Assembly (NCBI GenBank): GCA_905236275.1
Contig: CAJOPI010000011.1
Coordinates: 1 to 12,183, forward strand
Direction of reading: 5' to 3'
From: an uncultured Lachnospiraceae bacterium
GTDB lineage: Bacteria; Bacillota; Clostridia; Lachnospirales; Lachnospiraceae
DNA length: 12,183 nt
Below the pieces are notes generated by a model. That model had not been told where the DNA came from. It made no database searches and saw only the letters and a program-made list of their open reading frames with translations. Shown in pieces: positions 1 to 8,000 of the stretch; within the stretch, counting starts at the first letter, position 1, and each line of letters starts with the position of its first letter. The translations under genes and the position numbers were made by a program.

Positions 1-327
1 ACTGCTGTCGTAGGTTCTGCAAAGATAAAGGAGCGAACGTTTTATCCAGTCCTTATCATAATAAAGCTGCAGCTCGATGTCGATGTTCTCGTTATTATTG
101 AGAGTGACCAGTACATCGAGGATTATTTCGTTACTGACTGCTTCATCAATCTCTATAGGATTTTGAAGTGTAATATCCTTTACATCAGACGGATTTAGTC
201 CTTTGGCAGCGCATATGAAAGATTTGAGCGCCTTCTTGGATGTCTGCATGACATGATGAAACATTAGATCATTACGCAGGGTAATGTCAATGGGACCTGT
301 TGCCAGGCTAAAAGATAATTCTTCCAA
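1..327 (-). CDS. Rpn-family PD-(D/E)XK nuclease/putative transposase, N-terminal part
   Basis: The 109 visible codons begin at a TTG (327-325) and run off the left edge, so the C-terminus is missing. An in-frame TAA lies three codons upstream and an AGAGG about 10 nt upstream, so the TTG start is favoured; the next ATG is at residue 22. The start of the family is recognisable: an LRNDLMF motif at residues 17-23 (family pattern K/R-N-D-x-x-F), a helical stretch, then the PD-(D/E)XK core with LDVLV (Asp71) followed by IDIELQ (Glu85-x-Gln87). Family knowledge: Rpn proteins, once called transposase_31 or PDDEXK_2, are DNA endonucleases that promote recombination; many are now thought to act in phage defence or genome shuffling. 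No partner gene is visible. The family call is firm; activity cannot be judged from a fragment. Confidence 0.82.
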   Translation of the reverse strand, partial: MEELSFSLATGPIDITLRNDLMFHHVMQTSKKALKSFICAAKGLNPSDVKDITLQNPIEIDEAVSNEIILDVLVTLNNNENIDIELQLYYDKDWIKRSLLYLCRTYDSS

Positions 328-442
328 AATAAATTAACCTCTTCTTTCTAAAGGAATTCCCTTGATTTGTTATAGGATTTGTGGAACTGCTTTGCCGGCT
401 GCGGTTCCAAAGAAAAGTGTCCTTAAAGACAAGACGAAAAGT

Positions 443-471
443 ATGATAACACATTTGTATACATAATGCAA
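443..471 (-). promoter_or_regulatory. Possible promoter of the Rpn gene
   Basis: Read on the minus strand there is TTGCAT (471-466), a 17-bp spacer and TATCAT (448-443), with TGT directly before the -10, which gives an extended -10. The -35 match is poor (3 of 6) and the -10 match is good (5 of 6). Transcription would begin near 436, leaving a leader of about 110 nt before the TTG start at 327. Confidence 0.3.
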
Positions 472-538
472 CAAGAAATATTAACAAGAGGAACTTGAAA
501 ATGAACATGAGAATCTGCCCTGCCAAAAACTTTCATAC

Positions 539-563
539 GAAACACGCAGTAAATGCGTGTTTC
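539..563. repeat. Perfect 10-bp inverted repeat with 5-nt loop
   Basis: GAAACACGCA (539-548) is exactly complementary to TGCGTGTTTC (554-563), with loop GTAAA. On the minus strand it follows the small ORF at 616-747 and is followed, after about 8 nt, by a run of five T, so it could be a weak terminator for that transcript. The T run is too far away for a textbook intrinsic terminator, so a protein-binding palindrome is also possible. Confidence 0.55.
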
Positions 564-615
564 TGATTGATGGTTTCAAAATATATACATTTTGACGTAT
601 GGACATATGAACAAA

Positions 616-747
616 TCAAATATGAAAATCAGATTCATCAGAGTAATAGTTTTCTTTGCTGATAAGTGAGAGCAATGTCTGCAAAGGGTTTCCACCGGAA
701 GAGAGTGCGTATACAAGCCGGTTTTTCTGCTTTCTGAAATAATCCAT
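616..747 (-). CDS. Candidate 43-aa small protein or gene remnant
   Basis: ATG at 747-745, stop TGA at 618-616. The peptide begins MDYFRKQKNRLVYALSSGG and ends in an acidic tail, SDESDFHI; it is soluble-looking, basic at the N-terminus, with no membrane segment. I do not recognise it. In favour: its composition is protein-like rather than AT-rich filler, and a TATAAT promoter lies just upstream. Against: there is no Shine-Dalgarno, since the start lies only about 5 nt inside the predicted transcript, so it would have to be translated leaderless. An in-frame TAA lies six codons upstream. It could also be a leftover of a decayed gene, or the transcript could act as RNA. Confidence 0.27.
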   Translation of the reverse strand: MDYFRKQKNRLVYALSSGGNPLQTLLSLISKENYYSDESDFHI

Positions 748-758
748 AACTATAGAGT

Positions 759-786
759 ATTATACTGATTTACCTGAGCCTCGCAA
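759..786 (-). promoter_or_regulatory. Minus-strand promoter with perfect TATAAT
   Basis: Read on the minus strand: TTGCGA (786-781), a 16-bp spacer, then TATAAT (764-759). The -10 is perfect and the -35 matches 4 of 6. Transcription would start near 752, facing left into the small ORF at 747-616. The phased TGTGATT repeats lie about 100-160 bp upstream of this start, a position suitable for an activator or a wrapped complex. Confidence 0.45.
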
Positions 787-849
787 GCCAACCCCGGAGT
801 TCTTGTGAATGGACTTATTTTTATGCTGCTCATACTGGAATTCTCCTGT

Positions 850-915
850 TGTGATTAAAAATATGTTTTGTGATTATTTGTGATTAAATAAACATACTTG
901 TGATTGTCTGTGATT
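850..915. repeat. Five direct TGTGATT repeats in helical phase
   Basis: Exact TGTGATT occurs at 850, 869, 879, 899 and 909, so the steps are 19, 10, 20 and 10 bp. Copies 2-3 and 4-5 form two tandem 30-bp units (869-898 and 899-928), each made of two heptamers 10 bp apart followed by an AT-rich stretch; copy 1 is a half unit. A regulator binding each heptamer would sit on one face of the helix. Reverse strand reading is AATCACA. This is not a CRISPR array: units are only 30 bp with no spacer variation of the right kind. The repeats are seen directly; any operator or iteron role is inferred. Confidence 0.8.
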
Positions 916-942
916 AAAATATAGCATAAAAAACTATATTTT
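916..942 (-). terminator. AT-only hairpin just after the ABC ATPase gene
   Basis: AAAATATAG (916-924) pairs perfectly with CTATATTTT (934-942) across a 9-nt loop that is T-rich on the minus strand. It begins 14 nt beyond the ABC stop codon. The stem is weak and the T run is in the loop, so it may be only a 3'-end stabilising hairpin. The last TGTGATT copy abuts it. Confidence 0.3.
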
Positions 943-956
943 GAACAGGTCTTTAC

Positions 957-1646
957 TTATACAATCTTCCCGTCGCTTATCCGTATCTGCTTATCCGCAT
1001 AAGAGGCAAGATGATCGTCATGGGTTACCATGACGAGGGTCTGTCTGTCTTTTTTTACAATTTCCTGCATGAGCGATAGCATTTCGCCGGCTGTACGGGA
1101 GTCAAGATTTCCGGTGGGTTCGTCTGCGAAGATTATTTCGGGGTGTACGACCAGAGCCCTTGCGATTCCGACTCTCTGCTGCTGACCGCCCGACATTTCA
1201 TTTGGTCTGTGGGTCATGTATTTTTCGAGTCCTACGTGTTTAAGTGCCTCGATAGAGCGCTTCTCCCTTATCTTTTTGTCAATGCCTCTGAAGCTTAAAG
1301 GAAGAGCCACATTTTCTATGGCATTCAGGGCAGTCATAAGGTTGTAGGACTGAAAGATAAATCCTACGTGTTCACGTCTGAAACGGACCAGTTCCTTTTC
1401 GTTAAGCTTCTCTATGTGCTTTCCGGCTATAACTATCTTGCCTTTACTGGGCTTTTCCAGTCCTGCCATCATGTTAAGAAGGGTGGATTTTCCGGAGCCG
1501 GAGGTTCCGACTATGGCGACAAATTCACCCTTCATTATGTCGAAGCTGACTCCGTTCAAGGCATAAACCTTTTCGAGTCCGCTTTTATATATCCTGTATA
1601 AATTTTCTACATGTATTACCGGTTTTTCTGAAATTTTATCCTGCAT
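957..1646 (-). CDS. ABC transporter ATP-binding protein, LolD/MacB/FtsE-type
   Basis: A 229-residue cytoplasmic nucleotide-binding subunit with every motif of an active ABC ATPase: Walker A GTSGSGKST at 47-55, Q-loop Gln99 in FIFQSYN, signature MSGGQQQRVGIARAL at 151-165, Walker B IIFADEPTGNLDS at 171-183 and switch His209 in VTHD. The D-loop form EPTGNLDS and the overall length are typical of the LolD/MacB/Bce class that works with FtsX-like permeases in antibiotic-peptide, lipoprotein or toxin export. The ATG at 1646 is chosen because GGAG lies 9 nt upstream and the next residues match the family N-terminus; an open frame to 1829 upstream encodes only an AT-driven hydrophobic stretch. No permease gene lies on either side, so the partner must be elsewhere or lost. 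It is divergent from the GH43 operon, with no reason to think it transports the sugars released there. Confidence 0.93.
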   Translation of the reverse strand: MQDKISEKPVIHVENLYRIYKSGLEKVYALNGVSFDIMKGEFVAIVGTSGSGKSTLLNMMAGLEKPSKGKIVIAGKHIEKLNEKELVRFRREHVGFIFQSYNLMTALNAIENVALPLSFRGIDKKIREKRSIEALKHVGLEKYMTHRPNEMSGGQQQRVGIARALVVHPEIIFADEPTGNLDSRTAGEMLSLMQEIVKKDRQTLVMVTHDDHLASYADKQIRISDGKIV

Positions 1647-1846
1647 AGTCTTAATCTCCAAAAAACTTATGATGAAAGTAAAATTCTCATCAGCTTCCGC
1701 ACAGCTATTATAGATTATAATAATAAAAAAATCCTTAATAATCTTAAAAATGAAAAAAATTAACATGAGGAATAAAAAAACAAACATTTTGCATATAAAT
1801 CCATACAAATCTGAATTTTTATTAACCAAATTGTAAAGTTTCTTAC

Positions 1847-1875
1847 TTGAATGTATCCGACTAAAAACAGATAAT
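1847..1875 (+). promoter_or_regulatory. Promoter of the GH43 operon
   Basis: TTGAAT (1847-1852), a 17-bp spacer and GATAAT (1870-1875). The -35 matches 4 of 6 and the -10 matches 5 of 6 with ideal spacing. Transcription would start near 1882, giving a leader of about 165 nt before the ATG at 2049. Confidence 0.5.
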
Positions 1876-1882
1876 ATATAAA

Positions 1883-2048
1883 AATACTGTTAAGAATCTG
1901 AAATCGCTGTGCACATTTACTGGACAAGGAGGCGAAAAAGAGGCATCGGAAAACACAGGATTTATGGTATCGAGACAGAAAAAAGAGGATCGTGGTCGTG
2001 AAACGGTCTCTTAACCTATGGATAATGGATAAGAAAGGTGGATTTGTA
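1883..2048 (+). promoter_or_regulatory. Long 5' leader of the GH43 operon
   Basis: About 165 nt of untranslated RNA if the promoter call is right. It contains a strong Shine-Dalgarno AAGGAGG at 1926-1932 with no ATG, GTG or TTG at a usable distance. It also has a possible stem made of GGT (1966-1968) plus GAGAC (1972-1976) pairing with GTCTC (2006-2010) plus ACC (2014-2016). No known riboswitch class is recognised. The true ribosome site is AAGGTGG at 2035-2041, 7 nt before the ATG. Confidence 0.35.
1899..1912 (+). promoter_or_regulatory. Possible cre site (CcpA, carbon catabolite repression)
   Basis: TGAAATCGCTGTGC matches 12 of 14 positions of the cre consensus TGWAANCGNTNWCA; the last two bases differ. 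It lies about 17-30 nt after the predicted transcription start, where CcpA usually blocks Gram-positive sugar operons. Repression by preferred sugars would suit secreted arabinosidases. One isolated match of this quality can occur by chance. Confidence 0.4.
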
Positions 2049-5000
2049 ATGCGAAACAGGCGTTATAAGAAACTGATGTGTGCTTTTCTTGCAACTGCTA
2101 TGGTTGTTTCCACACTTCCCGGAACGGCAGCTCCGGCATTTGCAGAGGAGAATACGGAGAGCACTGATGAAACACAGAGCTCAAACGGCTCGGAAGAAAG
2201 CAATGAAGAGGCAGAAGAGGAAAATGAAGCAAAGCTCATTGCTGAAATGGATTTTGACTCTGAGAGCCTTGATTGTGCGGAGGGAGCTAATATTTCCCTT
2301 GCGGGAGGAACAGAGAACTATAGTGAAGACACTGAGAACGGAGAGGGAAGGTCTTTCTATTTTGACGGAAGCACCTACCTTGATGTGACGGATGAGGACG
2401 GAGAGAGCCTTTTAAGCGGACGTGACGAACTGACTATTTCCTACAGGAGCAAGCCTGCGAAGACTGCAACAGGAAGCTGGCCGTTTTTTGCCGCTAAAGA
2501 TTCTACGGCACGTTCGGAGTCGAATCTCCATTATATAGGTGTTCTGGATGGAACCGATTCACTTACGGCAGAACGTTTCGGACAAAGCAGAACAACCTCT
2601 ATAGCGGCTTCATCTTCATCGGTATGGAAAAACGTTACCATCGTATATGAAGAAGATACGACGACAGTTTATATAAACGGTAAAAAGAAGAGCTCCAAAT
2701 CAGGCTGTGAGTCAATGTCCGAGGTTTTGGGCGACAGCAGCATCTTTCAGCTTGGAAGAGCTAACTGGAGCAGTAAGGGAGAATACTTCAAGGGCTATCT
2801 TGATGAGATAAAGGTTTATGACGGTGCGCTTGACGCAGAGACTATCGCGGAAAAGGATGCACTTGAGAGCAAGAAAAGCTCGGAAACCGTTTCCTATGAC
2901 GGAAATGATACGGAAGCCAAGGGAGAAGTAGCAGGTCTTACGATAACAAAGGTATCGGAAATAGATACTTCTGATATGCAGGTTTCCCTTGATTCGGAGG
3001 ATGAACTTCCTTCCAGGGTTGAAGTTACGCTTTCCAATGGAAAGAAGAGAGATGCTTATATCAGCTGGACAGAGACGAAAACTCTTGAACATACAAGTTC
3101 TGTTTCGGGACTTTCAGCAGGTAAGCATGAGTTTACGGGAAGACTTTCCTATTATCCGAGTCCTCTTGTAAGCGAAAAGGCTGATCCCTACATCGTACTT
3201 AATGAAGAGGATGGCTATTACTATATGACTTCGTCATGGCCTGCTTACGGAAGTGTGAATGACGGTTATGACAGGATAGCACTCAGACGCTCGAAGACCC
3301 TTTTGGGACTTCAGGATGCGGAAGATGTCGTTATCTGGAGAGCAAACAGTTCAGGCGAACTCAGTAAGCATATCTGGGCTCCCGAGCTTCACAAGGTTGG
3401 GGATAAATGGGTTGTTTATTTTGCAGGTACCTGCAATGACGGTCAGTGGTCTATCGGAGCACACTGTCTTGTATGTGAAAGCAGCGACCTTATGGATTCC
3501 TCGAACTGGGAGCTTGCAGGTGAATCAGGACGTATGCTTACTAAGGATGGAAGCAGCGCTACCTATTTTGACGGAAGTGCTTTCTCGCTTGATATGACCT
3601 ATTTTGAAAATGAGGATGTCAGCGGAAACAATATAGGTTATGTCGTATGGGCATACAAGCCAAGTGCATCGAACCTTATGATCGCAAAGGTTGACATGGA
3701 GAAGCCCTGGCAGCTTCTTACCGATCCTGTGACCATAGCAGTTCCTTCGTATTCATGGGAATCAACGACAAATACCGTTAATGAAGGTCCTGCGGTTCTT
3801 AAGAATGGCGACAATATTTACATTGCATTCTCGGCAGACGGAACAGGAGATGAGTATAAGGTTGGTCTCCTTACGGCAGACAATGATTCAGACCTTCTTG
3901 ACCCTGACAGCTGGACAAAGGATGATGAGCCTATTCTTTCATCGGATGACCTTGCGAACCTTGATGAATACGGTCCCGGTCATAATTCCTTTACGACTGA
4001 TGAAGACGGAAATGTAGTCATCGTTTATCATGCAAGAGACGAGAAATGTCATGAGGATAAATGTGATTATGCTGACAAAGATCCGCTCTACGATCCCTGC
4101 AGAAATGCTGAGATTAACTATGTAAGCTTTGATAAGAACGGAAAGCCCGTATTAAATGAAACTGCTGCAAATCAGGCGGCTGACCTTGACCTTGATTATC
4201 GCCTTACGGTATATGTGGGTAATGATGCAGATCTTGTTGCGGCTGATGCGGATGCACTTGAAATTCCCAATTCTGACGACATCAGGGGAAATATTAGCCT
4301 TCCGGAAACCGGTGAAAACGGCTCGGCTATTGAATGGGAATCTTCAGATGAGACTATAGTAAGCAGTGTTTCAAAGAACGGAAAAGCAGCCGGTGTTGTT
4401 GCAAGACAGGCTGAAGATAAGGAAGTAACGCTCACAGCTTCGATTAGCAGAGGAAGTTCTTCTCTTACAAAGGTATTCCGTCTTACGGTAAAGGCAGAGG
4501 CTGAAGAGGTTGTTCCTGAAGATTACATCTTCGTTCATTTTGTCGGTGAGACCTATCCGACTTCTGATGAAGATGAGCAGATTTATTTTTCATCAAGTAA
4601 GGATGGCAGAAACTTCACAATCTTAAATGACGGTGAACCGGTTCTTACTTCTTCGATTGGTGAAGAGGGCATGAGAGATCCTTCGATCATCCGCTCACCT
4701 GAGGGAGATAAGTTCTATCTTCTGGCTACAGACCTTTCGATTTACACAAGAAATCTGACTGATTCAACACCCTGGCCGGAGTCAGGTGTTAATGGAAGCC
4801 ATGCGATCGTTGTTTATGAATCGACCGATCTGGTAAACTGGTCAGAACCGAGACTTGTTGAAGTGGCAGCAGATAATGCCGGTATGGCATGGGCTCCCGA
4901 AGCTGTTTATGATGAGGATAAGGGCGAATACTTTGTATTCTGGTCTTCGACAAATTCTGATGACAATTATGATAAGCACAGGGTTTACTGCGCAACCACA

Positions 5001-8000
5001 AGAGATTTTTATACCTTCTCCGATCCTGAAATCTGGATCGATGAGGCATCTCACAAGACTATTGATACTTCGGTTATAAAGGTTGATGATTATTACTATC
5101 GTCTTTCAAAGAATGAGTCAACAGGCTATGAGTACCTTGAAAGATCGAAAGAGTTAAGAGGTGAATGGGAAAGCGTTGAGTCTTCCTTCCTTAAGAAAAC
5201 AAGCGGTGTTGAAGGCGGTATGATCTACAAGCTCAATGCAGATGACGCAGCAGATGCTGACGTTGATGAGTACTGCATGATCCTTGACCGTTTTGCAACA
5301 AGCCAGGGCTATTTCCCGGCTACAACCACTGATATTTCATCAGGAGAATTTACAGCAGCAACAGATTATTCCTATCCTTCGAAGATGCGTCATGGTTCGG
5401 TTCTTCCGATCACTGCAAAGGAATATGAAGCATTACAGGAGAAGTGGGGAACAAGCGGAAGCACTGAGCTTCCTGAAGAAATCCTTCATGCCGGCTTTGA
5501 CGGGGAACTTCCCGAAGGTGCGGAAATCGTGGGTTACAAGCTCAGCTCTTATGACGGGGATGCAGAATATGTTGAAGGTCACACCGGCGAGGATGGCGAT
5601 AAGGCTATAAAGCTGTCTGACTATGGTGTAGAGCTTGCGAATAAAAATATAGGCGATAAATATACACTTTCCTTCTGGACAAAGCCTACAGGCTCGGTTG
5701 TAACTAACTCGGCAACAGTATTCTTAGGCTATCATAATCCGGAAAAGTGGCTTGCTATTTCAGGTGAAGGAAGCGCTTATAAGGTATGGACACGTGATCC
5801 GTCCAACACGAGCTACAACGGCTGGATAACGGTAGGAACAATTTCTCATGCGCAGAATGAGTGGAAGATGATTACTATTACCCAGGATGGCGAGACCGTA
5901 AGGGTATATGAGAATGGTGAGCTTTCAGTCAAGGGTAAGGCAACAGAGGCGCTTAACGGTGAGAATCAGGGAATCTATCTCGGTGCAACCAACTGGGACA
6001 GCATTTACAAGGGCTATATAGACGACCTTTATCTCTATGATGAAGTTCTTGATTCCGCTCAGGTTTACAGTCTTTACAGTGCTCTGACTCCTGAAGAGGT
6101 TCTTGAAAGAGACGGAATCACAGTCGCTGATTCCTTAAGCCTTAAAACAGGAAAGAGCGCAAGTCTTGAACTCAGCGTACCTTCAGCAGTTGAGGGTTAT
6201 ACTGTATCCTATGCTTCTTCTGATGAATCAGTTGCAGCAGTTGAGGATGGAGTAGTTACGGCAGTTGCAGTAGGTGAAGCGGAGATTACAACAAGCGTAA
6301 CGCTCGGAGCAGTTACAAAGACTGCAAAAACAAAGGTTACGGTAGAAAGTTCGGATATAGTTAACGAAGAAACAGCAGTTGAACTTGATTTCAGCAATAT
6401 TACAGGTTCGGTTATTCCTGATAAATCAGGTAATGGCAACAGCGCAGCGATAAAAGGTGGCGGAATTACAGTTGAAGACGGAGTGCTTAAGCTTACAAGC
6501 AATGGCTATGTTGCACTTCCTGAATCAATCATGGATGCCCTTAGCGATGAAGAGAAATTTACAATTGAGTGTACATTTACAAGGAACGCTTCCTGCGGAA
6601 GCAATGCATGGGTTTATTGCATAGGCTCGAATCCGAAGAGCACAGGAGATAACTATCTCTTCCTTTCACCTGCCTTTGGCGGAAGCACACTCAGATCGGG
6701 AATAAAGAACTCGTCAACAGAGATTCTCTACGATACGGGAATTACAACGACGGCAGGCAAGGAATATACCGCTGACATGGTATTCGATGAAGGTAAGGTA
6801 ACACTTTACTTAAACGGAGTTCAGGTCGGCAATACGATTAACTCAGGCTACAGTATCGCAGAGATCATTAAGAACGGATGTAAGGATGATATTTTAGGTT
6901 ACTTAGGAAAGTCCTGCTGGTCACCCGATCCGAATTACACAGGTACTGTTTCGAAGTTTGCAGTTTATAACGGAGCAAAGAGTGCAGAGGAAATACAGGA
7001 GCCTTATGCAGATGCATTCCAGAAGGAGTTTGAGAGTCTTCTTACTCTTGATGATATCCTGAACCGCAATGCGTCGGCTGATGAGATTTACTTCAACCTG
7101 AATTTCGTGGATGAAGTAAATGAGATGGAGGTTAAATGGGAATCCTCTGATGAGTCGCTTATCGCAGCAGACGGAACTGTAAACGGAAATGTAAAGGAAG
7201 ATACAAAGGTAACGGTTACTGCTTCTGTTACGGAGGGAAATCTTACAGCATCACAGAGCTTTGAATTTACTGTAAAAGCTCCTGACAGAACGGAACTTGA
7301 TGCCCTTCTTGAAGAGGCGGCAGAGCTTCTCGATATCGCAGTTAACCTGAATGATTCTCTTAAAGCTCTTAAAGAGAGCGTGGAGAAAGCAGAGAAGGCT
7401 GAAACGAAGACAGAGATTGCTGAGGCAGCAGAGGAGCTTCGCGCTGCAATAGAGGCAGTAGAAGCAGATACGGATTATCTTGATCCCTTTGCAAAGGTAG
7501 ATGATTCTGCTTACAGTGAAGAAATTGCTCTTGAAAAGGGTGAGAGTCTTGAAATCATTAAGATTTCGGAGGATGCAGCTGATAATCTTACCGTTGCTCT
7601 TGACTCTTCCGATGAAGAGGTTGCTGTGGCAGAGGAGAACGATGGCAGCATAAGCGTTAAGGCTCTTAAGGTAGGAACGGCAGAGGTAAAGGTTACACTG
7701 ACCTCAGTTTATGATGAATATCCGGTAGAATACCTGACAAAAGTAACAGTAACTGATAAGACAGATGTTGATGATGACAAGAAGGACGATAAGCAGGATA
7801 CTGTTTCGGAAGACAAGACTACACCGAAGGCACCGGAGAACGGTATTCTCTCATCGGAGACAGCAAACCTTATCACTGCTAAGGTTAAGTATTATATCAG
7901 ACCGGAATTTAAGGTTAAGAAATATGTCATTGAAAACAAGAAGCTTGTAAAGGTCTCAAAGAAGGGTAAGGTAACTGCGAAGAAATCAGGAACAACAACG

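Larger units (their letters stand above)
328..956. other. 629-bp gap between Rpn gene and ABC ATPase gene
   Basis: No large gene is convincing here. From left to right it holds a possible promoter for the Rpn gene (443-471), a perfect inverted repeat (539-563), a 43-codon minus-strand ORF (616-747) with its own promoter (759-786), five phased TGTGATT repeats (850-915) and an AT-only hairpin next to the ABC stop codon (916-942). A hairpin-like repeat also lies in the Rpn leader: 383-390 pairs with 401-408. Where an ABC ATPase of this class usually has a permease gene, none is found on either strand. Confidence 0.6.
1647..2048. other. Divergent intergenic region between ABC ATPase and GH43 operon
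   Basis: The left half (about 1680-1850) is very AT-rich. On the minus strand it offers two TATAAT boxes (1719-1714 and 1712-1707) as possible -10 elements for the ABC gene, without a good -35. The right half holds the promoter, cre-like site and leader of the GH43 operon. A 16-codon ORF (ATG 1964, stop ending 2014) lies in that leader with only a poor ribosome site; a leader-peptide role is possible but unsupported. Confidence 0.5.

Noticed and set aside
308..508. A 66-codon minus-strand ORF (ATG at 508) with a hydrophobic N-terminus resembling a small membrane protein
   Set aside because: It overlaps the Rpn start by 20 nt and has only a weak AGGG ribosome site. The hydrophobicity is what AT-rich DNA tends to give, and the C-terminal half has no family likeness. 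It is left undecided rather than annotated.
850..928. Repeat array considered as a CRISPR
   Set aside because: The conserved part is 7 bp, the intervals are 3-13 bp, there is no spacer-like unique sequence of 30-40 bp and no cas gene is nearby.
1647..1829. Upstream in-frame extension of the ABC ATPase that looks like a membrane helix
   Set aside because: It would start at a TTG without a ribosome site, is made of Phe/Ile/Leu/Lys from poly-A/T DNA, and the ATG at 1646 has a good GGAG and matches the family N-terminus.
1992..2048. GTG start giving a 19-residue longer first GH43 protein
   Set aside because: The preceding AGAGG is only 3 nt from the GTG, and the extension would put an odd, charged segment before a normal signal peptide; ATG 2049 has a proper ribosome site.
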